Source: Terriglobia bacterium | GTDB lineage: Bacteria; Acidobacteriota; Terriglobia; Terriglobales; Acidobacteriaceae | DNA length: 64,000 nucleotides | Assembly: GCA_032252755.1 (NCBI GenBank) | Contig: JAVUPY010000070.1 | Coordinates: forward strand, 124,001 to 188,000 | Direction: 5' to 3' | Shown here: in pieces, positions 24,178 through 32,994 of the stretch | How the letters are laid out: every line of letters begins with the position of its first letter | Position numbering within the stretch: the stretch's first letter is position 1 | Position numbers and translations under genes: made by a program | Notes under the pieces: generated by a model | What the model was told of the DNA's origin: nothing | Database searches by the model: none | The model's input: the letters and a program-made list of their open reading frames with translations, nothing else

Positions 24178-25755
24178 ATGGCTGTCTCGACTGTGAATTT
24201 CAACTCTATTGGATTTCGCCTGAACGCTGCGCCCGCCGGGTTCGATCCCGCGCACGAACTGCCCGAAGGGTTCATGGAATTTTTGGCTCCGCTGCACGAG
24301 CGGTTTACGCCGTGGCAGCAGGAGCTGGGGGCGAAGCGCAAGCAGGTGTTGCAGGCGGCGCATGCGGGAAAGCCGCCGGATCATTTGCAGCCTTCGCAAG
24401 CGACGACCACCGAGTGGCGGATTGCGCTGCCGGAGTGGTGTCAAGATCAGCGCAACCAGATGACCGGGCCGGCGGATGAGGCCGAGTTGGTGGTGAAGAT
24501 GCTGAACTCGGGCGCGCCGGGCGTGATGCTCGATCTCGAGGACTCGACGGTGAACGAGTGGTATCACCAACAGCTTGGGGTCGAGAACATCATGGCGGCG
24601 CTGCGCGGCGAGCTGACGTATGACGACAAGAAGCGCGGCCAGAAGATCGGGATCAAGCCGAGCAAGACGGTGATCTGGCTGCGGGTGCGCGGGCTGCATC
24701 TGCACCAGGGTGGCGTGATGAAAGACGTGATGTCGGCGTCGCTGTTCGACGTCGCAAACCTCGTGTACCGCGTCGATCCGAAGGAGCTGAAGCATCCGCT
24801 GGCGTTCTACATTCCGAAGTCGGAGTCGGCGGACGAGGCGCTGTGGTGGAACGAGCTGTTCAAGACGGTGGCGGAGAAGCGCGGGTGGCCGAAGGATTAC
24901 ATCAAGTGCATGGCGCTGGTGGAGTCGCATCCGCTGGCGTACCAGATGGAGGAATTTCTATATAACCTGCGCGACCACATTCTTGGGCTGAACCTTGGGC
25001 GGTGGGATTACATGGCGTCGCTCATCCACTTCAACCTGGAAGAGCCGCGCTGGGTGCTGCCCGACCGCAACACGATTCCGCACGACGTCGCGTTTTTCCA
25101 GAACCTGCGCGAGCTGCTGCCGGAGCTTTGCCATAAGCACGGGGCGATGGCGATCGGCGGCATGACGGCGCTGTACCCGAGCCGCGAGGATGGGGAGCTG
25201 AACGAGCGGGCGCTGACGGTGCTGGCGAAGGACAAGAAAAACGAAGCCAACTCACTGATGGATGGCGCGTGGACCGGGCATCCGGACCAGAACCAGATCG
25301 CCGTCGATCAGTTCCCTTACCCGAACCAGGTCGGAAGCAGACTTCCGAATGCAGAACGATATCCCGATCTGCGGCCGGTGCCGGAGGGCGTGGGAAAACG
25401 CACGCTCGCGGGAACGCGGGCGGCGGTGCGGACGGTGATTCGGTATCGCAATGGCGTGCTGAACGGCAAAGGCGCGAGTCTGCTGGACGGCTACATGGAA
25501 GACCTCGCGACCGATCGCATCTACCGGCTGATGCTGGCGCAGAGGCTCAAGCATTCGGACCAAACGCCGATCATCGACGAAGCCACGGGTGAGGCGATTC
25601 TGCAAACGCCAACGCTGCTGACAAAGCTCTTCGACGAGGAATTGGAGAAACTGATCGCGAATCCGGGGAAGGACCTGGGAACGGCAGAGACATTTCGCGA
25701 GGCGCGGCGGATTAGCGAGGGGATGGTTACGGGAGGGCAGTTTGATCCGTTCTAA
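24178..25755 (+). CDS. aceB: Malate synthase A
   Basis: Condenses glyoxylate with acetyl-CoA to malate in the glyoxylate shunt. The 525-residue length fits the short isoform A. Visible are MLDLEDSTVNEWYHQ (metal-binding Asp/Glu), IWLRVRGLHLHQ with the catalytic Arg, GMTALYPSREDGELNERAL, and MDGAWTGHPDQ, which contains the catalytic Asp and the family's D-x-x-W-x-x-HP pattern. The start is set at ATG 24178 (MAVSTVNF), which has GAGGTG eight bases upstream; the frame also has ATGs at 24145 and 24160. Isocitrate lyase is not in the window. The gene appears to be transcribed alone. Confidence 0.95.
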   Translation: MAVSTVNFNSIGFRLNAAPAGFDPAHELPEGFMEFLAPLHERFTPWQQELGAKRKQVLQAAHAGKPPDHLQPSQATTTEWRIALPEWCQDQRNQMTGPADEAELVVKMLNSGAPGVMLDLEDSTVNEWYHQQLGVENIMAALRGELTYDDKKRGQKIGIKPSKTVIWLRVRGLHLHQGGVMKDVMSASLFDVANLVYRVDPKELKHPLAFYIPKSESADEALWWNELFKTVAEKRGWPKDYIKCMALVESHPLAYQMEEFLYNLRDHILGLNLGRWDYMASLIHFNLEEPRWVLPDRNTIPHDVAFFQNLRELLPELCHKHGAMAIGGMTALYPSREDGELNERALTVLAKDKKNEANSLMDGAWTGHPDQNQIAVDQFPYPNQVGSRLPNAERYPDLRPVPEGVGKRTLAGTRAAVRTVIRYRNGVLNGKGASLLDGYMEDLATDRIYRLMLAQRLKHSDQTPIIDEATGEAILQTPTLLTKLFDEELEKLIANPGKDLGTAETFREARRISEGMVTGGQFDPF

Positions 25756-26022
25756 GGACGGCGAAGAGGGCGACATCACATTGAAAAGCATAGGGTTCAT
25801 GTCAGTTGACTGTGCCTGCTGAGGTACGACGAAAGTTCCACACGTTACGAACGATCGGTGCCGCTCGCGATTTTTCAGCGAATCTCGGACAACTTAAATT
25901 GCACCGCGGAAAGATTACAGGAACTTATTTCGAAATTACGGACAACTCGATATAACGACCTTTCTCCTCAGTTACTTAGGTGCTCTTTCTTTGGCACGCT
26001 CATTGCACCATATCTCCCCGCT
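25756..26022. other. Upstream region of the small zinc-binding protein gene
   Basis: 267 bp, A+T-richer than its surroundings, without a gene. Its last 32 bp hold a sigma-54-type promoter (25991-26007). The part near 25880-25960 includes repeated CGGACAACT motifs (25885 and 25939), which could be activator sites. Confidence 0.5.
25991..26007 (+). promoter_or_regulatory. Sigma-54 (-24/-12) promoter
   Basis: TTGGCACG-CTCA-TTGCA matches the sigma-54 consensus at every conserved base, including the GG and GC pairs at ten-base spacing. The predicted start of transcription is near 26017, only about six bases before the ATG of the small gene at 26023, so the transcript would be almost leaderless or translation may begin further in. 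Confidence 0.8.
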
Positions 26023-26202
26023 ATGACGAAAATCGACTTGTCTGAATTGCAGAAACAGCCGTTCATTCATCGATTGAACAAGGACGGGAGTGTCGACTCA
26101 ATCTGCACGCGTTGTTTTGTGACGGTTGGAAGCGTGCTCGGGACCAGTACAGAAGGTGAGCTGCAGGATCACGAAGCGCGGCACCGATGCAATGGCCGTT
26201 AG
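26023..26202 (+). CDS. Small CxxC...HxC protein, probably zinc-binding
   Basis: 59 residues. The sequence contains PFIHRLNKDGSVDSICTRC with C28xxC31, then an acidic stretch and a C-terminal HEARHRC (H50, H54, C56), enough ligands for one zinc ion. I recall similar short proteins with the 'HR...DGSVDSIC..C' pattern in Acidobacteria, of unknown role. The frame is open upstream to 25858, but that part has no coding character and includes the sigma-54 promoter, so I start at MTKIDLSELQ. Control by sigma-54 would connect it to nitrogen, stress or surface functions through an activator such as that at 1390-2901. Confidence 0.75.
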   Translation: MTKIDLSELQKQPFIHRLNKDGSVDSICTRCFVTVGSVLGTSTEGELQDHEARHRCNGR

Positions 26203-26258
26203 GGCGAGAGTTTCTGCACGCCCGCCGGGGACCGCAGTTTGGGCGCCGGCCCGGAGTG

Positions 26259-26296
26259 CCCACATCTGCTAACTGCGGCAGATGTAGGGCACCAGA
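26259..26296. repeat. REP hairpin between the small gene and the GH57 gene
   Basis: CCCACATCTGC and GCAGATGTAGGGCACC form a 10- to 11-bp stem with one mismatch and the family's TAACTGCG loop. Confidence 0.83.
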
Positions 26297-26369
26297 CCTT
26301 TGAGATTCCACCAAATTCCAAGATTCTCAGACCCACCTTGGTGTCTCCGCATCCAACCACCTGCACGCC

Positions 26370-28820
26370 ATGGATCGCTACGTTTGTATTCATTGCCATT
26401 TTTATCAACCTCCCCGCGAAAACCCCTGGCTGGAAGCGGTCGAGGTGCAGGATTCCGCCGAGCCTTATCACGACTGGAACGAACGGGTAACGGCCGAGTG
26501 CTACCGGCCAAACGCGCATGCGCGGATTCTCGATGAAGGCGGGCGGATTCGGCAGATCGTCAACAACTACTCGTCGATCAGCTTCAATTTCGGGCCGACG
26601 CTGCTCTCCTGGATGGAAGAGAAGGCGAAGGATACGTATGCGGCGATTCTCGAGGCGGATCGGCAGAGCCGTGAGTCACGCTCGGGACACGGGAATGCGC
26701 TGGCGCAGGTTTACAACCACATCATCATGCCGCTGGCGAATCCGCGGGACCGGCATACACAGGTCTTGTGGGGCATTCGCGATTTCGAGAAGCGCTTCGG
26801 GCGGGATCCGGAAGGAATGTGGGTGTCGGAGACCGCGGCCGATCTCGACACGCTGGAGGCGCTGGCGGACAACGGGATCCGTTTTACGGTGCTGGCCCCA
26901 CACCAGGCGCGAGGGGTTCGCAAGCTGGGACATGGCGGAAGATTTCGCAATCTTGAGGGTGGGAAGATTGATCCAACCCGGGCGTACCTGCTGAAACTAC
27001 CTTCCGGGAGAACGATCAACTTGTTCTTCTACGATGGCCCCGTATCGCAGGCGGTGGCATTCGAAAAGCTTCTCGACAATGGTGAGACTTTTGCCAAGCG
27101 TATTTTGGGAGGCTTTTCGGATACACGCGACTGGCCGCAGTTGATGCACATCGCTACCGACGGTGAGACCTACGGGCATCATCACCGCTTCGGCGAGATG
27201 GCCCTGGCGTTCGCGCTGCAATACATCGAGAGCCACGAGCAGGCGAAGCTCACCAATTATGGCGAGTTCCTGGAGGAGAACCCGCCGACGCACGAAGTCG
27301 AGATCATCAATAACACCTCGTGGAGTTGCGTGCATGGCGTGGAGCGCTGGCGCAGCGACTGCGGATGCAATACCGGCGGAAATGGCGACTGGAACCAGGT
27401 CTGGCGAGCGCCGCTGCGGGCTGCACTCGACTCCCTGCGGGATGAACTGGCGCCGATGTACGAGGGGACAGCGGCGGAGTTGTTGAAGTATCCATGGGGA
27501 GCACGCGATGAGTACATCGACGTAATCCTTGACCGTTCAATGGAGAACCTGGATGCGTTCTTCAGCGAAAACGCGACGCATGAGTTGACCCACGATGAGC
27601 AGGTGCGGGCGCTCCAACTGCTGGAAATGCAGCGGCACGCGTTGCTGATGTACACAAGCTGCGGGTGGTTCTTCAGTGAACTGTCGGGGATTGAGACCGT
27701 GCAGGTCATCATGTATGCGGGGCGGGCTTTGCAGCTGGCGCAGGAATTATTCGGCGACGGACTGGAGCAGAGGTTCCTGAACCGGCTGTCGGTGGCGATC
27801 AGCAATATTCCCGAAAACGGCGATGGCGCGCAAATTTACCAGAAGTGGGTGAAGCCGGCGCGAATCGACCTGCCGGACGTGGGGGCACACTACGCTATCA
27901 GTTCATTGTTTGATCCCCGGGAACAACTGAAAAGCATCTTCTGTTATGACGTTGAAGTTAAGCGGGAGCGGCGAAGCGTTTCGGGCTTATCCCAATTGGG
28001 GTTGGGACAGATTTGTGTGCATTCCCGCATAACCACCGAGGAAACCGACCTGACCTACGGTGTGTTGCGTTTTGGCGATCATAACGTCAGTGCAGGAGTT
28101 CGAAAACTACGCGGAGAAAAAGAGTTCATGGAGACGGCGGCGAATGCGCTGGGCGCGTTCCAGGCTGCCGACCTGCCCGCAACTCTGCGGGTCCTTGACC
28201 ATCAGTTTGAAGGGACATCGTACTCGCTGCGCTCGCTGTTCAAGGATGAGCAGCGCAAGGTGCTGGGACAGATCTTGCGATCGACGATGGAAGAGGTGGA
28301 GTCGGCCTATGGACAGGTGTATGAGCATCATGCTTCGCTCATCGATTTCTTCGGTGAGATCGGCGCGCCGATACCGAACGTGCTGCGGCATACATCGGAG
28401 TTTGTGCTGAACGCACGCATTCGCCGCGCATTCGATGTCGAACACCCGATCCCGACCGCAGAACTTCGCTCGGTGATCCAGACGGCGCAGCGCGAACGGG
28501 TGATGTTGGGGATCAATGGCATAGGGTTTGTGATCTCGCGGAGGCTGAACCGGATGAGCGCGGAACTGCCGGATGATCCCGATGTTTTGATGCTCGAGTA
28601 TTTGAACGATGTGATTGCGCTGGTGCGGGAGTTTCCGTTCGAGGTGGACCTGACGAGGATGCAGGACCGCGTCTACGGATACCTCGAAACGAAGTACCTG
28701 GACCATGCGGCAAGAGACGAGCATCAGTGGGTGCGGCAGTTCACAGAGTTGTGCGACCTGCTGAAGCTGTGCCTACCACGGCTTTCCGAGGAACCGGAAG
28801 CGTCATTGCGTGCCAGTTAA
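26370..28820 (+). CDS. Glycoside hydrolase family 57 / DUF3536 protein
   Basis: 816 residues. The N-terminus YVCIHCHFYQPPRENPWLE is the usual opening of GH57-type proteins (HxHQP-like strand 1), followed by AHARILDEGGRI, INFGPTLLSW-like SISFNFGPTLLSWM, and GMWVSETAADLDTLEALADN in the barrel. HIATDGETYGHHHRFGEMAL lies in the region of the barrel's catalytic Asp. The C-terminal ~400 residues match DUF3536, which often follows this barrel. Family members act on alpha-glucans (amylases, branching enzymes), but the DUF3536 subgroup has no proven substrate. No signal peptide, so cytoplasmic. A strong terminator follows. Substrate assignment is uncertain; the fold is not. Confidence 0.88.
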   Translation: MDRYVCIHCHFYQPPRENPWLEAVEVQDSAEPYHDWNERVTAECYRPNAHARILDEGGRIRQIVNNYSSISFNFGPTLLSWMEEKAKDTYAAILEADRQSRESRSGHGNALAQVYNHIIMPLANPRDRHTQVLWGIRDFEKRFGRDPEGMWVSETAADLDTLEALADNGIRFTVLAPHQARGVRKLGHGGRFRNLEGGKIDPTRAYLLKLPSGRTINLFFYDGPVSQAVAFEKLLDNGETFAKRILGGFSDTRDWPQLMHIATDGETYGHHHRFGEMALAFALQYIESHEQAKLTNYGEFLEENPPTHEVEIINNTSWSCVHGVERWRSDCGCNTGGNGDWNQVWRAPLRAALDSLRDELAPMYEGTAAELLKYPWGARDEYIDVILDRSMENLDAFFSENATHELTHDEQVRALQLLEMQRHALLMYTSCGWFFSELSGIETVQVIMYAGRALQLAQELFGDGLEQRFLNRLSVAISNIPENGDGAQIYQKWVKPARIDLPDVGAHYAISSLFDPREQLKSIFCYDVEVKRERRSVSGLSQLGLGQICVHSRITTEETDLTYGVLRFGDHNVSAGVRKLRGEKEFMETAANALGAFQAADLPATLRVLDHQFEGTSYSLRSLFKDEQRKVLGQILRSTMEEVESAYGQVYEHHASLIDFFGEIGAPIPNVLRHTSEFVLNARIRRAFDVEHPIPTAELRSVIQTAQRERVMLGINGIGFVISRRLNRMSAELPDDPDVLMLEYLNDVIALVREFPFEVDLTRMQDRVYGYLETKYLDHAARDEHQWVRQFTELCDLLKLCLPRLSEEPEASLRAS

Positions 28821-28854
28821 GGCTTTTACAGGCCACCCGCTCCAGAAATTTTGG

Positions 28855-28879
28855 AAACCCGCATGGGAAGCGGGTTTTT
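28855..28879 (+). terminator. Rho-independent terminator
   Basis: AAACCCGC and GCGGGTTT pair around ATGGGAA, followed by a T run. It ends the GH57 gene, 24 bp before the HU promoter. Confidence 0.88.
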
Positions 28880-28902
28880 CACGCATTTCTTTCGAAACTT
28901 CC

Positions 28903-28932
28903 TTGACAACACCGCTGCTGCTGGCGCTTAAT
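28903..28932 (+). promoter_or_regulatory. Sigma-70-type promoter of the HU gene
   Basis: A perfect -35 TTGACA at 28903-28908 and CTTAAT at 28927-28932 (four of six bases) with an 18-bp spacer. The HU start codon is 36 bp downstream, with AGGAGA as ribosome site. Confidence 0.6.
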
Positions 28933-28967
28933 CGGCGCAACACAGGTGCCAACCTGCAGGAGATAGC

Positions 28968-29249
28968 ATGAACAAAGCCGATTTGATCGATAAAATCGCG
29001 GCAACCACCGGCATCAGCAAGACGAACGCCGGTCTAGCCATCGATACCATGATTGATGGCGTGACCGCTTCCCTGAAGAAAGGGGACAGGGTGACATTGG
29101 TCGGTTTCGGCACCTTTGCCGTTTCGCAGAGGAAAGCGCGGAATGGCAGGAACCCACAGACCGGCGCTGTCATCAAGATCGCGGCCCGCAAGGTCGCGAA
29201 ATTCACACCGGGTATCGAGCTCAAGAAAGCTGTTAATAAAGCGAAATGA
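28968..29249 (+). CDS. HU-family DNA-binding protein
   Basis: 93-residue histone-like protein that bends and compacts DNA as a dimer. [20 protein letters not shown] is the typical HU N-terminus, with [12 protein letters not shown], the beta-arm start [12 protein letters not shown] (with the Pro that intercalates into DNA), and [13 protein letters not shown] at the end. The promoter and ribosome site AGGAGA are clear and a perfect terminator follows, so it is a single-gene unit. HU rather than IHF is supported by the intact K/R-rich arm and lack of IHF-specific extensions. Confidence 0.96.
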   Translation: MNKADLIDKIAATTGISKTNAGLAIDTMIDGVTASLKKGDRVTLVGFGTFAVSQRKARNGRNPQTGAVIKIAARKVAKFTPGIELKKAVNKAK

Positions 29250-29269
29250 CGTATACATAGGCCAGAGAG

Positions 29270-29301
29270 GCGGCAGGCCGCGTGCCTGCCGCTTTAATTT
29301 T
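29270..29301 (+). terminator. Rho-independent terminator of the HU gene
   Basis: GCGGCAGGC and GCCTGCCGC form a perfect 9-bp stem with a 5-base loop, then TTTAATTTT. Confidence 0.92.
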
Positions 29302-29365
29302 GGGAACGTGCCAACGGAGATCGTGCCATTGCAAGACCCAAGTCTGCCAACCAGGGGGTACCGGA

Positions 29366-30934
29366 TTATCGCCAATACCTCTTGCGCAGTTCGCGCTTCA
29401 GGAATTTTCCCGTGCCGGTTTTGGGCAGACTCTCGACGAAGTCGATCGACTTAGGACATTTGTAGTGAGCCAGACGTGCGCGGCAGAACTCGATCAGTTC
29501 GGCTTCACTGAGATGAGAGTCTGGCTTGAGGACCACGACGGCTTTCGGCACTTCACCCCAGCGATCATCGGGAACGGGTATTACGGCGACCTCGTAAACG
29601 TCGGGATGGGCGACGATTACCTTCTCGACTTCGAGTGAGGAGATGTTCTCGCCGCCGCTCAGGATCATGTCCTTGCGGCGATCCATGATGAGCACGTAGC
29701 CGTCGTCGTCGATGGTTGCGACGTCGCCGGTGTGGAACCACCCGTTTTCGAAGGCGCGAGCCGTGCTTTCGGGATCGTTCCAGTAGCCCACCATGACGCC
29801 GTCGCCGCGCGCCCAGATTTCTCCCATGGCCTGGCCGTCGTGCGGCACATCCTTGTCGTCCAAGCCAACAATGCGGAGTTCAACCCCGGGGATTGGATAG
29901 CCGGTGCGCGCCTGCTGCTCATACCGTCGTTCGTCTTTGTAGTGAGCGCCTTCTTTCGGGGTCGCGAGGGTAAGCACGGGCGAGGTTTCGGTCAGGCCGT
30001 AACCGGAGAAAGCGAGGCAGCCAAGCTTCTCTTCCAATTGCCGCACAAGCGTCGGTGAGGCCGCGGCACCGCCAAGGTTCATCTTTTGCAAACTGCTCAG
30101 GTCGTACTTGGAAACGTCCGGACAATTTACCAGCGCGACAGCCATCGTCGGCACTAGATGGAGGCACGTGACTTTTTCCTGCTCAATGAGGCGGAAGACA
30201 TCGCGCGGGTCGAAGCGGTGGATCATCACGTGGCGCGCCCCGAGAAGCGTGACGGTGTGTGCGGCGCCCCAGCCGTTGGCATGAAACAACGGGATGGTGT
30301 GCAGTTGAACCGTGTCGTGGTTCACGCCGAGGCCAATGATGACGCTTAGGGCATGCAGATAAACGTTGCGGTGGGTCAGCATGACGCCCTTGGGATTGGC
30401 GCCGGTGCCGCTGGTGTAGAAAAGTTCGGCGACTGAGTTCTCGTCAATCTGCATGTAGTCGCTTTTGTATGGCTCGGCGGTGGCAATGAGTTCGTCGTAG
30501 GTGCGACTGGCGGCCCACTCCGGACGCGGGGTGTCGTTCTGGAGAATGAAACTCTTGATCTGCGGAACGGCGTCGCGGAACGATTCAACGAGAGGCAGGA
30601 ACGCATCTTCGAAGAAAAGAATTTTCGCCCCGGAGTTATTGAGAACATAAGTGAGCTCCTGGGCGGAGAGGCGCACGTTGAGCGCAAGCAGAATGGCGCC
30701 AGCTTCAGGGACGCCGTAGTAGGCCTCCAGCAGACGGTGGCAGTTGGTGCTGAGGAAGGCGACACGATCGCCGGGCTGAACACCGAGGGAGCGCAATGCT
30801 CCGGCGAGACACGCAATTCGCGATGAGAACTCCGCATAGGTGAATCGCTGGTCGCCGCAGACGACGCCGACTTTGTTGGGAAACTGCTGCTCCGCGTAAC
30901 GAAGAAAACGTATCGGGGTGAGAGGGATGTTCAT
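29366..30934 (-). CDS. AMP-dependent acyl-CoA synthetase
   Basis: 522 residues of the acyl/aryl-CoA ligase family: activates a carboxylic acid with ATP, then forms the CoA thioester. The P-loop-like A3 motif LFYTSGTGANPKGVMLTH, the A5 region SGYGLTETSP, the A7/A8 motif TGDVATIDDDGY and RRKDMILSGGENIS, and the A10 lysine in PKTGTGKFLKREL are all present. The protein is of the medium-to-long-chain fatty acid type (FadD3/YngI-like), but the substrate cannot be read. It is transcribed towards the HU gene. The start at 30934 (MNIPLTPIRFLRY) fits homologues. Confidence 0.92.
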   Translation of the reverse strand: MNIPLTPIRFLRYAEQQFPNKVGVVCGDQRFTYAEFSSRIACLAGALRSLGVQPGDRVAFLSTNCHRLLEAYYGVPEAGAILLALNVRLSAQELTYVLNNSGAKILFFEDAFLPLVESFRDAVPQIKSFILQNDTPRPEWAASRTYDELIATAEPYKSDYMQIDENSVAELFYTSGTGANPKGVMLTHRNVYLHALSVIIGLGVNHDTVQLHTIPLFHANGWGAAHTVTLLGARHVMIHRFDPRDVFRLIEQEKVTCLHLVPTMAVALVNCPDVSKYDLSSLQKMNLGGAAASPTLVRQLEEKLGCLAFSGYGLTETSPVLTLATPKEGAHYKDERRYEQQARTGYPIPGVELRIVGLDDKDVPHDGQAMGEIWARGDGVMVGYWNDPESTARAFENGWFHTGDVATIDDDGYVLIMDRRKDMILSGGENISSLEVEKVIVAHPDVYEVAVIPVPDDRWGEVPKAVVVLKPDSHLSEAELIEFCRARLAHYKCPKSIDFVESLPKTGTGKFLKRELRKRYWR

Positions 30935-30956
30935 GGAATCGTGCCGGCCGAAAGAA

Positions 30957-31020
30957 CCGTTTCACCACAGTAGACACAAAGGCGCTCAGAAACTGATTTA
31001 TAAGACCGTGGTGAGCCGTT
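30957..31020. repeat. Degenerate family C repeat
   Basis: CCGTTTCACCACAGTAGACA and GTGGTGAGCCG are the imperfect arms of a TTCACCAC-type inverted repeat in the divergent gap between the ligase gene and dtd. Confidence 0.5.
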
Positions 31021-31104
31021 TCCCGGAGCGCAAAGTCTATCACTGCTGCTGTGGACATTTCCCGACTTCAGCGGTTGTTGTTGTGCTTTGAGATAATTCA
31101 ACTG

Positions 31105-31554
31105 ATGCGAGCGGTGGTGCAGCGCGTTCGGAAGGCGAAAGTGACCGTCGAGGGGCGAGTCACGGGCGAGATCGGGCTCGGTCTTCTTGTGCTATTGGGT
31201 GTGGCGCAGACGGACACCGAGCAGGATGCCGACTACCTGGCCGACAAGATTGCCGGACTGCGGGTGTTCGAAGACGCCGGCGGGAAGATGAATCTCGCGG
31301 TCGCGGAGGTTGGTGGCGCGGTGTTGGCGGTTTCGCAGTTTACCTTGTACGGCGATGTGCGGCGGGGCAAGCGGCCCTCGTTCGATGCGGCCGCTCGGCC
31401 AGAGTTGGCGAACAAGCTCTACGACTATTTCTGCAAGGGCATTCGTGCACTCGGGTTACGCTGCGAGGAAGGCGTCTTCCAGGCGATGATGGATGTAGAA
31501 CTGCTGAACGCTGGGCCGGTGACGATCCTGTTGGATTCGACGAAAGTCTTCTGA
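31105..31554 (+). CDS. dtd: D-aminoacyl-tRNA deacylase
   Basis: 149 residues. Removes D-amino acids (and glycine from tRNA-Ala) from mischarged tRNAs. The two substrate-cleft motifs are intact: SQFTLYGD and the Gly-cisPro loop region [22 protein letters not shown] is the standard N-terminus, so the ATG at 31105 is used rather than the upstream one at 31051. It faces the photolyase gene with a 10-bp gap between stops. Confidence 0.96.
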   Translation: MRAVVQRVRKAKVTVEGRVTGEIGLGLLVLLGVAQTDTEQDADYLADKIAGLRVFEDAGGKMNLAVAEVGGAVLAVSQFTLYGDVRRGKRPSFDAAARPELANKLYDYFCKGIRALGLRCEEGVFQAMMDVELLNAGPVTILLDSTKVF

Positions 31555-31564
31555 CTGCGTCTCA

Positions 31565-32974
31565 TCAGAACAGCTCCGGCTGCCCTTCACCCGCCAGTTC
31601 GTTCATCTGCGCGATGTAGCGATTCGTGTCGAACTTCTTCTTCGCGCCGCTCTCTGCCATGTAGCGGATCATCCCGAAAATCGGGCGATCGAACCATGGG
31701 CGGTCAAACTTCCCGGCAATCGCCCAGGCAATTCCCGCGTAGCCGTTCGGGTCGCGGCCGTCGAGGAAATACTTGTCGTTGAGGTAGACGGCGGTGTTGT
31801 AGGCCGCCGCGGGAGAAGGCGACCACTCGAGGATTTTCTTCGCCCAATACATGCGCATGTAGTTGTGCATCCAGCCGGCGTGGAGCATCTGCTTCTGGGC
31901 GGCATTCCATAGAGCGTCGTGGGTTTCTGCGCGCTCGAGTTGCGCGCGCGTGTAGAGGACGGGGCGCTTGTCTTTCGCGTGCGCGGCGAGTGTCTTATGA
32001 GCCCAGGGTTCGGCGCATTCCAGGGAATCGTAAAACTCGTTGTAGTGGACGAAGCAGATGGAGAGTTCGCGCCACGTAATCAACTGATCGAGAAAATCGT
32101 CTTTCGCGGCGCGCGGGGCGATCGACTTCTCCACAGCCTGAGCGATGGTGATCGGGCCGATGTGTCCGAAATGCAGATACGGTGACAGCCGCGAGGTGCC
32201 GCCGGCGTCAGCTTGCGAGTGGCGCTCGGGGTAATGCGCTAGTTTCTTGTCGACGAAGTTTCGGAGTAGCGCGAGTGCGTGATCGGTGCCGCCGATGAAT
32301 GACTCGACTGGGGCGACACCGCGGTCGAGATCTCGCCAATCCTCGGTTATGTCGAAGTCTGGCGGCAGCGAGGGCAGGCCTCGCGGTGAGCTCCAAACAA
32401 TCTGGGCTTTCGGTTCGTCCGAGGGGTTCAAAAATTCTTCGAGGTAGGCCCGGATTCGCGGGCGGATGATTCGAGCGGCGTATTGTTCCTTTTGCAGCAG
32501 GCGCGTCGGGACGATCACGTCGGCATCGACGGTGTAGAGCGGAATTTTGAGCTTCTTTGCGGCCGTTTCGCGCCAGGCGCGCGGTTCGCGCAGAGGGTTT
32601 TCGTCACCGACGACGAGTGCGGCCTTCACCTCGTCGCAGAACTTGAGGAGGCTGTGATCGGGATAGCGTCGGAGGACGAATCCGACGTTGCGCTTTTCGC
32701 AGCGCGCTGCGGTGTTGGCGATGCCCTGCTGAAGAAATCGATAATGGCGCAGGTTCGCGTGCGGATAGTACGGCACGGGAGCAAAGAAGACGACGCAGGG
32801 GAGCTTCAGTTTGTTGGCCAGGTCGACCGCGAGGTTGAGCGCGGGATTGTCGAGGGCGCGCTGGGCGCGCTGCATCCAGTAGACGATACAACGGCCGTCG
32901 GGGGCGGGGTCGCCGGGGCGGCGGACGGCAACGCGGGCGCCAAATTTTTCGAGAATGCGGTTGATGGTGGCCAC
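31565..32974 (-). CDS. phr: Class II CPD photolyase
   Basis: 469 residues. Repairs cyclobutane pyrimidine dimers using FAD and blue light. Class II features are seen: RCIVYWMQRAQRALDNPAL near the N-terminus, and the FAD domain with THDALWNAAQKQMLHAGWMH then NYMRMYWAKKILEWSPSP and YLNDKYFLDGRDPNGYAGIA. These Trp/Tyr-rich stretches are characteristic of class II enzymes, found in animals, plants and some bacteria including Acidobacteria. It starts at a GTG 20 bp downstream of folP, in the same transcription unit. Confidence 0.95.
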   Translation of the reverse strand: MATINRILEKFGARVAVRRPGDPAPDGRCIVYWMQRAQRALDNPALNLAVDLANKLKLPCVVFFAPVPYYPHANLRHYRFLQQGIANTAARCEKRNVGFVLRRYPDHSLLKFCDEVKAALVVGDENPLREPRAWRETAAKKLKIPLYTVDADVIVPTRLLQKEQYAARIIRPRIRAYLEEFLNPSDEPKAQIVWSSPRGLPSLPPDFDITEDWRDLDRGVAPVESFIGGTDHALALLRNFVDKKLAHYPERHSQADAGGTSRLSPYLHFGHIGPITIAQAVEKSIAPRAAKDDFLDQLITWRELSICFVHYNEFYDSLECAEPWAHKTLAAHAKDKRPVLYTRAQLERAETHDALWNAAQKQMLHAGWMHNYMRMYWAKKILEWSPSPAAAYNTAVYLNDKYFLDGRDPNGYAGIAWAIAGKFDRPWFDRPIFGMIRYMAESGAKKKFDTNRYIAQMNELAGEGQPELF

Positions 32975-32994
32975 GTGCTTGAGGCGCCTTGGAA

